64,000 nucleotides of DNA from Sphingomonas sp. 35-24ZXX (GTDB lineage Bacteria > Pseudomonadota > Alphaproteobacteria > Sphingomonadales > Sphingomonadaceae): positions 186,001 to 250,000 of the forward strand of contig NZ_JROG01000007.1 of the NCBI RefSeq assembly GCF_000786215.1. Reading direction: 5' to 3'. Numbering within the stretch: the stretch's first letter is position 1; every line of letters begins with the position of its first letter. Both the position numbers and the translations under genes were made by a program. The notes beneath the pieces are model-generated. The model searched no databases and had not been told where the DNA came from. It saw nothing but the letters and a program-made list of their open reading frames with translations. Positions 17,989-26,223 of the stretch are shown one piece after another.

Positions 17989-18621
17989 ATGACCCTCAAA
18001 GCCATCGCGCTCAACTGCACGCTCAAGCGCTCGGGCCAGGAAAGTTCCTCGACCGACGCGATGATCGACCTGATCGCCGAGCAGCTGGCCAAACACAAGG
18101 TGGAGCTGACCGAGACGATCCGCATCGCCGATTACAATGTGCTGCCCGGCGTCAGCTCGGACGAGGGCGAGGGCGATGACTGGCCGAAGTTGCGCAAGCG
18201 CATCCTTGCCGCCGATGTCCTCATCTTCGGGACCCCGATCTGGATGGGCCAGATGTCGAGCATCGCCAAGCGGGTGCTCGAGCGGATGGACGCCTTTCTG
18301 AGCGAAACCGACGAGCTTGGCCGGATGCCGAGCTTTTCCAAGGTCGCTGTGGCGGCGATCGTCGGCAACGAGGATGGCGCGCACCGCACTTCGGCCGACC
18401 TGTTCCAGGCATTGAACGATGTCGGCTTCACCATCCCGGCGAGCGCGGCCTGCTATTGGGTCGGCGAAGCGATGAGCAGCACCGATTTCCAGGATCTGGA
18501 CGAGACCCCGCAAGCGACCTTCGAAACGGCGCGGATGCTGGCGGCGAATACCGCGCATCTGGCCGGATTGCTCAAGGCCAAGCCCTATCCCGGCGACGAA
18601 GAGCATGACGACGAAAGCTGA
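17989..18621 (+). CDS. Flavodoxin-like NAD(P)H-dependent FMN reductase
   Basis: 210 residues from the ATG at 17989. A flavodoxin fold with the phosphate-binding loop region near the N-terminus (IALNCTLKRSGQESSST) and the FMN-contacting turn LIFGTPIWMGQMSS around residue 80, typical of the WrbA/NADPH-dependent FMN reductase group. It should bind FMN and reduce quinones or other acceptors with NAD(P)H. The C-terminus is acidic. No operon partner; the next gene starts about 100 bases on with its own regulatory motif. Confidence 0.82.
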   Translation: MTLKAIALNCTLKRSGQESSSTDAMIDLIAEQLAKHKVELTETIRIADYNVLPGVSSDEGEGDDWPKLRKRILAADVLIFGTPIWMGQMSSIAKRVLERMDAFLSETDELGRMPSFSKVAVAAIVGNEDGAHRTSADLFQALNDVGFTIPASAACYWVGEAMSSTDFQDLDETPQATFETARMLAANTAHLAGLLKAKPYPGDEEHDDES

Positions 18622-18681
18622 TCGGCGAGCCGGTATCCGCCGCCGCACATAAACCGTCACGCCGCGGTTGCGCGACGCCTC

Positions 18682-18701
18682 AAGCTTGTATAAGCATACC
18701 A
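18682..18701 (+). promoter_or_regulatory. Shared operator-like motif, copy 1
   Basis: AAGCTTGTATAAGCATACCA lies 20 bases upstream of the thiolase start. It matches motifs before two other operons of this region (26181-26199, reversed, and 31155-31174) at about 15 of 20 positions. It contains the inverted repeat GTAT-N4-ATAC and overlaps a TATAAG hexamer that could serve as a -10 element. Confidence 0.45.
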
Positions 18702-18720
18702 TCAAAGCAGGAGAGGCGAG

Positions 18721-19947
18721 ATGGTATATGTGCTGGGCGGATGCCAGAGCGATTTTGCGCGCAACTGGGCGCGTGAGGGCCTTTCGATAGGTGACGGTTT
18801 TGTCGAGACGGTCCGCCAGGGACTCGAAGCGACCCGCCTCGACGCCACCGAGATCGAAAGCGGCCATGTCGGCAATTTCGTCGGCGACCTGTTTTCAGGG
18901 CAAGGCCTGCTCGGCGGGTTCTTCGCCTATGTCGACCCTGCGCTCGATGGTCTTCCCACCTCTCGCCACGAAGCGGCCTGCGCCTCGGGCAGCGTCTCGG
19001 TGCTCGCCGCCGCCGCCGAGATCGAGGCGGGCCGCTATGACCTTGCCTGCGTCGTCGGCATCGAGATGATGCGCAATGTGCCAGGGCAGAAGGCGGCCGA
19101 AAATCTGGGCGCTGCCGCCTATCAGGGCCGCGAGTTCGGCGATGCGCAGTTCGTGTGGCCGCGCGCCTTTTCCGATCTGGCCGAGGAATATGACGCACTC
19201 TACGGCCTCGATTACGATCACCTCGGCCGCATTGCCGAAATCAACTTCGCCAATGGCAGGCGGAACCCCGCCGCACAGACGCGGCAATGGCAATTCGGCC
19301 CAGACAGCTTCAAGGAAAACGACGAGGCCAATCCGGTCGTCGAAGGCCGCACCCGCAAGAATGACTGCGGTCAGGTCACCGACGGCGCGGCAGTGGTGTT
19401 CCTGGCGTCGGAAAGCCGCGCCCGCGAATATGCGGCCAAGCGGGGCATTCCGATGGAATCGCTGTCGCGCATCGCCGGCTGGGGCCACCGTTCAGCAGCG
19501 CTCGGTTATCGCGACAAGCGCCGCATGGCGGGCGACAGTCCTTACCTGTTTCCGCAGGTCAAGCGCGCCATCGACGACGCGCGCGCCCGCGCCGGTGTCG
19601 CGGGTGTCGAGGCCATCGATGCGGTCGAGACGCATGACTGCTTTGCGATGACCGAATACATGGCAATCGACCATCTCGGCCTCACCGCCCCTGGCGAGGC
19701 ATGGAAGGCGGTCGAAAGCGGCAATATCGAGATCGGTGGCAAGCTGCCGATCAACCCCTCGGGCGGGCTGATCGGCCTGGGTCATCCGGTGGGCGCCACG
19801 GGCGTGCGCATGCTGCTCGACGCGCACCGCCAGGTGACGGGCAATGCCGCCGACAACCAGGTGGAAGGCGCGCGCCGCGTGCAGACGCTGAACATCGGTG
19901 GATCGACCACGACCACGGTCAGCTTCATCGTGGAGCAGGCAGCATGA
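18721..19947 (+). CDS. Thiolase-family acetyl-CoA acetyltransferase (SCP-x/TLP type)
   Basis: 408 residues. Nucleophile Cys lies in HEAACASGS (near residue 88), the second Cys in ETHDCFAMTEY and the active-site His in GLIGLGHPVGATGVR. This HDCF arrangement marks the SCP-x-like subgroup of thiolases, which cleave or form 3-ketoacyl-CoA, often on sterol or other bulky substrates. It heads a four-gene run: thiolase, NTF2-like, feruloyl-CoA-synthase-like ligase, DUF1295 protein; the next start overlaps its stop by four bases. The operator-like motif just upstream suggests shared control with other operons here. Substrate unknown. Confidence 0.88.
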   Translation: MVYVLGGCQSDFARNWAREGLSIGDGFVETVRQGLEATRLDATEIESGHVGNFVGDLFSGQGLLGGFFAYVDPALDGLPTSRHEAACASGSVSVLAAAAEIEAGRYDLACVVGIEMMRNVPGQKAAENLGAAAYQGREFGDAQFVWPRAFSDLAEEYDALYGLDYDHLGRIAEINFANGRRNPAAQTRQWQFGPDSFKENDEANPVVEGRTRKNDCGQVTDGAAVVFLASESRAREYAAKRGIPMESLSRIAGWGHRSAALGYRDKRRMAGDSPYLFPQVKRAIDDARARAGVAGVEAIDAVETHDCFAMTEYMAIDHLGLTAPGEAWKAVESGNIEIGGKLPINPSGGLIGLGHPVGATGVRMLLDAHRQVTGNAADNQVEGARRVQTLNIGGSTTTTVSFIVEQAA

Positions 19948-20375
19948 GCGATGCCCGTTTCAACCAGTTCAAGCAACTGATCGCCGCCTGGACCCGCAAG
20001 GACGCCGAAGCCGTGCTTGGCATGCTGCATGAGGATGTCGTGTGGCATTATGCTGCCGCCATCGCCCCGCCCGCGCGCGGCAAGGCCGAGGCGCGTGCGT
20101 TCATCGAACGCTTCGGAGCGACGATTGCCGAGGTCAACTGGCGGATCTTCGCGCATGCCGAAACCGCCGACCGGCTGTTTGTCGAGGGCGTCGACGAATA
20201 TGTCACCACCGATGGCGTCCGCGTCGCCGCGCCTTATGCCGGGATCATCGAATACAGCGGCGACAAGATCATCGGCTGGCGCGATTATCTCGACCGCGCG
20301 ACGGTCGACGCCATCAAGGCGGGCAAGCCCTATCCTGCTCAGGTGAAGGAACTGCTCGACCGGCCCGCCGCATGA
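19944..20375 (+). CDS. NTF2/SnoaL-like protein (limonene-epoxide-hydrolase-like fold)
   Basis: 143 residues. A small cone-shaped NTF2 fold is suggested by LIAAWTRKDAEAVLGMLHED at the N-terminus and IIEYSGDKIIGWRDYLDR near the end, the latter similar to limonene-1,2-epoxide hydrolase. Such proteins act as isomerases, hydratases, epoxide hydrolases or simple binding proteins. It overlaps both neighbours by four bases (ATGA), so it is translated as a unit with the thiolase and the CoA ligase and probably works on the same acyl intermediate. Confidence 0.75.
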   Translation: MSDARFNQFKQLIAAWTRKDAEAVLGMLHEDVVWHYAAAIAPPARGKAEARAFIERFGATIAEVNWRIFAHAETADRLFVEGVDEYVTTDGVRVAAPYAGIIEYSGDKIIGWRDYLDRATVDAIKAGKPYPAQVKELLDRPAA

Positions 20376-22153
20376 CGACGATCATGCTGGCCGACGCGCC
20401 GTTTCGCGAAGCCGAGTTCATGCCGGTCGACCTCGATGTCGAACGGCGCGCTGATGGCACGATCATCCTCCAGAGCCGCGTTCCGCTGCGCGATTTCGAC
20501 GCCAATATCCCGCGCGCCTTCGCGGCACGCGCGGCGTTGAAGGGCGATGCTCCGGCGATCGGCTGGCGCGGCGCCGATGGGCAATGGGCCTATCGCAGCT
20601 ATGCGCAGATCAAGCGCGACATGGATGGCGCGACCCGCTGGCTCACCGACCATTTCCCGCGTGGCACACGGCTGCTGATCATCGCCGAGAACAGCCTGCC
20701 AGTCGCGGTGATGACCTTTGCCGCCTGGGCTGCGGGCATGATCATCGTACCGGTCAGCATCGCTTACGGTCTGGCGGGCGGCGATTACGCGCGTCTCCGA
20801 CACGTGGTTGCGCGGACGGCGCCGGATGTGATCCTGGCCGAACCGCACCCCGCGATCGCCGCTGCGCTGGCAGCGACCGCACCGGAAGGCGCACAGATCA
20901 TCAGCAGCGACCCTGCCCCCTTCGCCGGGGCGACCGCCTATGCCGATGTCATCGCCACCGATCCCGGTGCGGTCGCAGATGACGCCATCGCCGCTGTCGA
21001 TCCTGCGGCCCCGGCGATCTACATGCTCACCTCCGGCTCGACCGGCCTGCCCAAGATCGTGCCGCACAGCCTGACCGCGCTCGCCGCATGCGGCGCGCAG
21101 GGGCTGGACATGATCGGAAAGGCAGCAGGCTGGGATGACGTCATGCTCGACTGGCTGCCCTGGCATCACGCGGCGGGTGCGTCCGTCATGCGCACCTGCC
21201 TGCTTGAAGGCGGCACGCTGCATATCGATGCGGGCAAGCCGCTTCCCGGCCTTTTCGACCAGACCATCGCCAACCTGCGCGAGATTTCGGTCTCCTATTT
21301 CAACAACGTGCCCACCGGCTATGCGATGCTGGTCGATGCGATGGAGAAGGACGCGCAGCTGCGCGCGCGCTTCTTCGCCAAGATGCGGCTGATGCTCTAT
21401 GGCGGTGCCGGGCTCCCCCAGCCGGTCTACGACCGGTTGCAGGAACTGGCGATCGCCGAGACCGGTCACCGCGTCCACATGACCACCGGCTATGGCATGA
21501 CCGAGACGGTCTCGGGCTGCATGGCGATCCATTTTCCCGCCACCCGGGTCGGCATCGGCCTGCCCGCGCCGGGCCTGGCGCTCAAGCTGGTGCCGTGCGA
21601 TGGCCGCTATGAGGTGCGCCTCGCCGGGCCGAACGTGATGAAGGGCTATCTCGACGATCCCGAAAAGACGGCAGCGGCCTTTGACGAGGAAGGCTTCTAC
21701 CGCACCGGCGACGTCGCGGTCTTCCACGACGAGACCGATCCCGGCCAGGGCCTCGCCTTTGCCGGACGGCTCGCCGAAGAGTTCAAGCTCGCCAATGGCA
21801 ACTGGGTCTATGGCGGCGCGGTGCGCGAGAAGCTGCTCAAGGCCTGCGACGGTCTGATCGCCGATCTGGTGCTGGCCGATGACGGCCGGCCTTATCTTGC
21901 GATGCTCGCCTGGCCCAAGCCGGGCGCGACGCTGGAATCGGTGGCCGATGCAGTGCGCAGCTATAACACAGGCGCGCGCGGCGGGGCGGTGATCAGGCGG
22001 GTAGCCCTGTTCGACACGCCGCCCAATGCGGGCGCGCACGAGCTTTCCGACAAGGGCACGATCAACCGCCGTGCGGTGCTCGATGGACGGCGCGAATGGG
22101 TGGAGCGGGTGTTTGCCGATCCACCAGGCCAAGGCGTCGCCATCACCGGCTGA
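20372..22153 (+). CDS. Feruloyl-CoA-synthase-like AMP-forming CoA ligase
   Basis: 593 residues. Adenylate-forming enzyme with the P-loop YMLTSGSTGLPKIVP near residue 215, GYGMTE near residue 370 and the hinge FAGRLAEEFKLANGNWV near 470. It resembles feruloyl-CoA synthases, including LDWLPWHHAAGAS and YFNNVPTGYAML. The reaction would be carboxylic acid plus ATP plus CoA to acyl-CoA. Ferulate is one possible substrate, which would feed vanillate and the lig pathway. However, no enoyl-CoA hydratase/aldolase (Ech) is in the window, and the neighbours are a thiolase and an NTF2-like protein, so another aryl or alicyclic acid is equally possible. Confidence 0.78.
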   Translation: MTTIMLADAPFREAEFMPVDLDVERRADGTIILQSRVPLRDFDANIPRAFAARAALKGDAPAIGWRGADGQWAYRSYAQIKRDMDGATRWLTDHFPRGTRLLIIAENSLPVAVMTFAAWAAGMIIVPVSIAYGLAGGDYARLRHVVARTAPDVILAEPHPAIAAALAATAPEGAQIISSDPAPFAGATAYADVIATDPGAVADDAIAAVDPAAPAIYMLTSGSTGLPKIVPHSLTALAACGAQGLDMIGKAAGWDDVMLDWLPWHHAAGASVMRTCLLEGGTLHIDAGKPLPGLFDQTIANLREISVSYFNNVPTGYAMLVDAMEKDAQLRARFFAKMRLMLYGGAGLPQPVYDRLQELAIAETGHRVHMTTGYGMTETVSGCMAIHFPATRVGIGLPAPGLALKLVPCDGRYEVRLAGPNVMKGYLDDPEKTAAAFDEEGFYRTGDVAVFHDETDPGQGLAFAGRLAEEFKLANGNWVYGGAVREKLLKACDGLIADLVLADDGRPYLAMLAWPKPGATLESVADAVRSYNTGARGGAVIRRVALFDTPPNAGAHELSDKGTINRRAVLDGRREWVERVFADPPGQGVAITG

Positions 22154-22189
22154 CGCACGCAATACCAACGATAATCGGGAGAAAACGGG

Positions 22190-22978
22190 ATGCTGACGAT
22201 TCTGGCGATCAACGCGGCTGTGCTGGGCTCATGCTTTGTCGCTCTATGGCTGATCTGTCTGGGGACACGCGACGTGACCCCGGTGGACAGCTTCTGGGCG
22301 TGGGGCATGCTGGTGATGGCAGCATCCACCTATGTCCAGGCCGAAGGCGACCCGACCCGCATGCTGATGCTGCTGGCGATCTGCGGACTGTGGGCCGCGC
22401 GACTGGGCAGCTTCATGCTGTGGCGCTGGCGCAGCCATGGGCCCGACAGGCGCTATTCGGCGCTGCTCGGCAAGGCCCAGCAGCACAAGGGCTGGAGCTT
22501 TGCCCGCGCCTCGGGCCAGCTGGTGTTCGCCACGCAGGCACCGTTGCTGTTCGTCGTCTGCCTGCCGGTGCAGCTGGGCCAGATCGATGCCGCGCCACCC
22601 GTTGGCCTGCTGGGCCTGATCGGCGCAGGTCTTGCGCTGTTCGGGATCGCGTTCGAGACGATCGGCGATGCGCAGCTGGTTGCGTTCAAGGCGAGGCCGG
22701 AAAATCAGGGCAAGCTGATGACCGGCGGCCTGTGGCGTTACACCCGCCACCCCAATTACTTTGGCGATGCGACCACTTGGTGGGGTCTGTGGCTGATCGC
22801 GGCAGAGACCTCGACCGGGCTCGCCGCCATCATCGGCCCGATGCTGCTGACCTGGACGCTGATGAAATGGTCGGGCGCGCCGACGGTCGAAAAGCGGCTG
22901 GCCAAGACGCGCGAAGGCTATGCCGAGTATGTCGCGCGCACCTCCGGCTTCATCCCGATGCCGCCGAAACGCGGCTGA
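22190..22978 (+). CDS. DUF1295 membrane protein (steroid 5-alpha-reductase-like)
   Basis: 262 residues with about six hydrophobic segments and the family signature near the C-terminus (LWRYTRHPNYFGDATTWWGLWL). The family is related to the C-terminal domain of steroid 5-alpha reductases and isoprenylcysteine methyltransferases. It lies in the inner membrane and could reduce a double bond, but no reaction has been shown for bacterial DUF1295 proteins as far as I know. It ends the plus-strand operon; GGGAGA precedes the ATG at 22190. Confidence 0.83.
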   Translation: MLTILAINAAVLGSCFVALWLICLGTRDVTPVDSFWAWGMLVMAASTYVQAEGDPTRMLMLLAICGLWAARLGSFMLWRWRSHGPDRRYSALLGKAQQHKGWSFARASGQLVFATQAPLLFVVCLPVQLGQIDAAPPVGLLGLIGAGLALFGIAFETIGDAQLVAFKARPENQGKLMTGGLWRYTRHPNYFGDATTWWGLWLIAAETSTGLAAIIGPMLLTWTLMKWSGAPTVEKRLAKTREGYAEYVARTSGFIPMPPKRG

Positions 22979-22990
22979 GCGGCCCGCGGG

Positions 22991-23914
22991 TCAGTTGGTT
23001 CCGGCCCGCTGACCCAGTCGCTCAGATGCGGTGCGGAAACCGGCCTCGATCTCGTTGACGATGGCGCTGATCGGCTCGATGCTGCGGACGGTGCCGACCC
23101 CCTGCCCTGCGGCCCACAGATCCTTCCACTTGGCATGCGGATCGCCGCCATAATCGCGGGTAGCGGGCTTGCCGAGGTCCTTGGGGTCATAGCCGTAGGC
23201 GACCAGCGACGGGATCAACCAGGACGCGGGCGTGCCGGTGATCGCGGGGCTGACGACGAGATCCTCAAGCCCGCTGTCGACGACCATCTGCTTGTAGCCC
23301 GGCACCGCCATGCTTTCCTCTGCCGCGAGGAACCGCGTGCCCATATAGACGAGGTCTGCGCCCGCCGCGATCGCGCCTGCCAGCGCCGCGCCGTCCGAAA
23401 TTCCCCCGCCGACGCAGATGATGCCGTCGAACTCGGCGCGCAGCGCGGTGATGAAGGCGAAGGGCGAGAGAAAGCCGGTGTGCCCGCCAGCGCCCGCCGA
23501 CACGCAGACCAGTCCATCCGCGCCCGCCGCTGCCGCCTTGCGACCCAGCGCCACGGTGATGACATCGGCCAGCACGACGCCGCCATAGCCGTGCACCGTC
23601 TCCACCGCAGGGGCCGGGCTGCCCAGAGCGGTAATCACAATCGGCGGCTTGTGCTTGGCGATCAGCGCCAGATCATCCGCCAGCCGCTGATTGCTGCTGT
23701 GCGTCACGAGGTTCGCCGCCCACAGCCCAGGAGCACCCGCGGTCTCGGCGGCGATCCGCGTCATCCAGGCGTCGAGGTCCGCGGCTGTGCGGCAGTTGGG
23801 CGTGGGGAACGACCCGATGATGCCCGATCGCGCTGCTGCGATCACCATCTCGGGGCCCGACACCAGAAACATCGGCGCGGCCACCACCGGCAGGCGCAAT
23901 TTGTCGATGATCAT
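22991..23914 (-). CDS. Nitronate monooxygenase-family flavoprotein
   Basis: 307 residues, FMN-dependent TIM barrel of the 2-nitropropane dioxygenase family. The N-terminus LRLPVVAAPMFLVSGPEM, the catalytic His in AGAGGHTGF and FMN-phosphate elements (ADLVYMGTRFLA) are visible. In catabolic operons such proteins are often enoyl-CoA reductase-like or of unknown substrate. It begins directly after the stop of the upstream thiolase gene, with no spacer, and is the last gene of a minus-strand operon. Confidence 0.85.
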   Translation of the reverse strand: MIIDKLRLPVVAAPMFLVSGPEMVIAAARSGIIGSFPTPNCRTAADLDAWMTRIAAETAGAPGLWAANLVTHSSNQRLADDLALIAKHKPPIVITALGSPAPAVETVHGYGGVVLADVITVALGRKAAAAGADGLVCVSAGAGGHTGFLSPFAFITALRAEFDGIICVGGGISDGAALAGAIAAGADLVYMGTRFLAAEESMAVPGYKQMVVDSGLEDLVVSPAITGTPASWLIPSLVAYGYDPKDLGKPATRDYGGDPHAKWKDLWAAGQGVGTVRSIEPISAIVNEIEAGFRTASERLGQRAGTN

Positions 23915-25060
23915 TCAGATTCGCTCCACGATTGTTGCCACGCCCACGCCCTGCGCGCCGGTCGCCACCACAAGGCCCAGAGTGCCGCCCGACGCGGTCA
24001 GCGCATCGATCAGCGTCGAAAGCAGGATCGCGCCGGTCGCGCCCATCGGGTGCCCCTTGGCGACATGGCCGCCGCTGACATTGACCTTGTCCGGATCGGG
24101 CGCGCGGTCGCGCAGGAACTTGGCGTGGGTGACCGCGAACGCCTCCATGAACTCGATGCGGTCCATGTCCGCCAATGTCACCCCCGCTCTGGCCAGCGCC
24201 TTGTCCATCGCGGCAAAACCTGCGGTCAGCGAATCCCAAGGATCGCCGCCAACTTCGACATGCGCGACGATGCGCGCGATCGCACCCTCGCGCGGGCCGA
24301 CCAGCGCGAGCCCGGCACCATCGGTCATCGGCGGGGCATGCGCGACGCTGTGGCGGTGGTCGATCTGCCTTTCGCCCAATACCGCACGATAGCCCTCGGC
24401 CAATGCCGGAAACGCCGGCGGCAGCGCCTGCAGCCGCTCCAGCGTCATCGGCCGCACCGCTTCCTCGCGATCCAGCCCTGCCACCGCGATCCGCGAGGCG
24501 AGCAATTCGGGGCGATCCTCTGCCGCCGCCGCGCGCGCCTGCGAGGTCATCGCCACCGCATCAAGCTCGGCGCGGGGAATGCCTTCCTTTTCAGCGAGCA
24601 TGTCGGCCGCCAGCGCCACCTGCATGTAACGCCGGTCGGGCGGCATGTCGGCGGCGGTATAATAATCGGCCTTGTCGGCCATGAAGGCGACCTTGGACAG
24701 CATCTCCACCCCGCCGCCGAGCGCCCATTGCGCCTGGCCCGAGGCGACCGCCGCCGCCGCCGCGCCGATGGCGGACAGGCCCGAAGCGCAGAAATTGTTG
24801 AGCGTATGCACCGCAACCCCATCGGGGAGTTCGGCCTTCAGCTTGGCGACCAATGCGATATGCCCGCCCTGCGCGCCGACCTGGCCGACACAGCCCAGGG
24901 TCATCCGCTCGGCGCGCCCGCGCGGATCGGCCCCGCGCGCCTCCATCGCATCGACGAGATGCGCGACCAGCCCGTGCGGCGTCTCTTGCGCCAGCCCGCC
25001 ATCGGGCCGTGCCCTCCCACGCGGCGTGCGCAAAGCGACATGCAGATAGGCCTCGCTCAT
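23915..25060 (-). CDS. Acetyl-CoA acyltransferase (thiolase) lacking the C-terminal cysteine
   Basis: 381 residues from the ATG at 25060. Nucleophile Cys91 lies in NNFCASGL and the catalytic His in GGHVAKGHPMGATG. The usual third catalytic motif CxG is absent: the final strand reads LVVATGAQGVGVATIVER with no cysteine. In classical thiolases that Cys is the acid/base in Claisen condensation or cleavage. The protein is otherwise collinear with FadA-type thiolases. Its start overlaps the stop of the upstream dehydrogenase gene by four bases. It may still be a hydrolase or a thiolase using another base. Confidence 0.85.
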   Translation of the reverse strand: MSEAYLHVALRTPRGRARPDGGLAQETPHGLVAHLVDAMEARGADPRGRAERMTLGCVGQVGAQGGHIALVAKLKAELPDGVAVHTLNNFCASGLSAIGAAAAAVASGQAQWALGGGVEMLSKVAFMADKADYYTAADMPPDRRYMQVALAADMLAEKEGIPRAELDAVAMTSQARAAAAEDRPELLASRIAVAGLDREEAVRPMTLERLQALPPAFPALAEGYRAVLGERQIDHRHSVAHAPPMTDGAGLALVGPREGAIARIVAHVEVGGDPWDSLTAGFAAMDKALARAGVTLADMDRIEFMEAFAVTHAKFLRDRAPDPDKVNVSGGHVAKGHPMGATGAILLSTLIDALTASGGTLGLVVATGAQGVGVATIVERI

Positions 25061-26100
25061 GCCGGAGCCCTCCACGCGCTGGGCGGCTGAAAGGCGAACA
25101 GCCCCGGCGGTGCCGCGATCACGGCGGGGATCGCGTTGATCGCCACCGCGACCGTCGCATCAGTGAGCGCGCGCGAGGGCGGCGCGTTCGGATCGGTTTC
25201 GGTGATGTCCATGGTCAGATGGATATTGGGACGCCCTTCGATGCGCACGTCCCAATGCCCACGCCCGCCCTCGTGCAGCGCCGGATCAGCGGTCCACAGG
25301 ATCGCCAGCGTGAAGCGCGTGCCGCAGGTGTAATGCGCGGTCCAGCGCCATTCGGTCGCCGCCACGGTGTCTTGCGGGATGGTACCGGCGGGTATGACAA
25401 TGTCGGCGGGGGCCATGGTCAGCCGATGATCTGGTTCGATTTTTCCGACCTTTGTACCCATTTGGTGCGCGGCAAACACCAGCACTTCGGAAAAAAGCGC
25501 ACGGTAAAGCTCTGCCAGGGGCCCGGTGCGGATGTCGCGCACCGCAGGATCGCTGCCCAGCCCCATCAGATCGAACACGAACGCGGCGCTCGCCATGGCC
25601 GAGGCATCGACCGTCTCGCTGACATGGATGTGCTCGACCTCGACCGACATCGCGGTGGCGGCCAGCGCGATCCGCTCGACGATCATGCCGGGGCTCACCC
25701 CGACGCCCGCCAGCGTGGCATTGCCTTCGATCGCGGCGCGGTGCAGCCGATCAGCATAGTCCGGCCCCTGCGCTGCAGGCCAATGGAAACCGGCGGTGGA
25801 AATCACGTTCTTGCCCGAACGCAGCAGCGCCTCGACATCGGGTACCAGCGCATCATAGGGCAAGGTGATCCGCGGCGTGTGGATGACAACATCGGCGTCA
25901 ATCGCCAGCGTCTGGGCCAGATCGGACGTCGCCAGCACGCCGGTGAGCGGACGGCGCGCGATCTCGCCTGCGTCCTGGCCCGCCTTGCCCTGCGAATAGA
26001 CATGCACGCCTGCCAGAGCGAGCGCGGGATCGTCGATGATGCGGCGCAGCGCGGTGCGACCCATCGCACCGGTCGCCCATTGGATGACCTTTATGGTGAT
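25057..26100 (-). CDS. Dihydrodipicolinate-reductase-like NAD(P)-dependent oxidoreductase, probable ATC start
   Basis: Similarity to this family begins at TIKVIQWATGAMGRTALRR, a Rossmann nucleotide-binding loop that needs codons upstream of the first ATG (26064). Reading back from 26064 there is no ATG, GTG or TTG before the in-frame stop at 26143-26145. An ATC at 26098-26100 has a strong GGGGAGG binding site 5 bases ahead and stands where relatives have Met. I therefore place the start there (347 residues). The protein should reduce or oxidise a carbonyl or imine with NAD(P)H; substrate unknown. It heads the minus-strand operon with the second thiolase and the nitronate monooxygenase-like gene. 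Confidence 0.75.
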   Translation of the reverse strand: MTIKVIQWATGAMGRTALRRIIDDPALALAGVHVYSQGKAGQDAGEIARRPLTGVLATSDLAQTLAIDADVVIHTPRITLPYDALVPDVEALLRSGKNVISTAGFHWPAAQGPDYADRLHRAAIEGNATLAGVGVSPGMIVERIALAATAMSVEVEHIHVSETVDASAMASAAFVFDLMGLGSDPAVRDIRTGPLAELYRALFSEVLVFAAHQMGTKVGKIEPDHRLTMAPADIVIPAGTIPQDTVAATEWRWTAHYTCGTRFTLAILWTADPALHEGGRGHWDVRIEGRPNIHLTMDITETDPNAPPSRALTDATVAVAINAIPAVIAAPPGLFAFQPPSAWRAPA

Positions 26101-26180
26101 GCCAGCCTCCCCAGTTCCGTTTGTTTTCAGGGGGTCGATAAATCACCCCCGGGCCGCAGCTTTGGCTTGCGAAGGGTTTA

Positions 26181-26199
26181 GGTATCTTTATGAAAGCTG
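26181..26199 (-). promoter_or_regulatory. Shared operator-like motif, copy 2
   Basis: Read on the minus strand this is AGCTTTCATAAAGATACC, matching the motif copies at 18682-18701 and 31155-31174. It sits in the 123-base gap between the divergent dehydrogenase operon and the acyl-CoA synthetase, 25 bases before the latter, so it could control both. Confidence 0.45.
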
Positions 26200-26223
26200 T
26201 AAAGCACAAGACAGGAGAGCGCG

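Noticed and set aside
20339-22168. Long minus-strand frame of about 609 codons opposite the feruloyl-CoA-synthase-like gene
   Set aside because: It mirrors the CoA-ligase gene in the antisense frame and is rich in arginine, histidine and glycine without any recognisable motif; typical of high-GC shadow frames.
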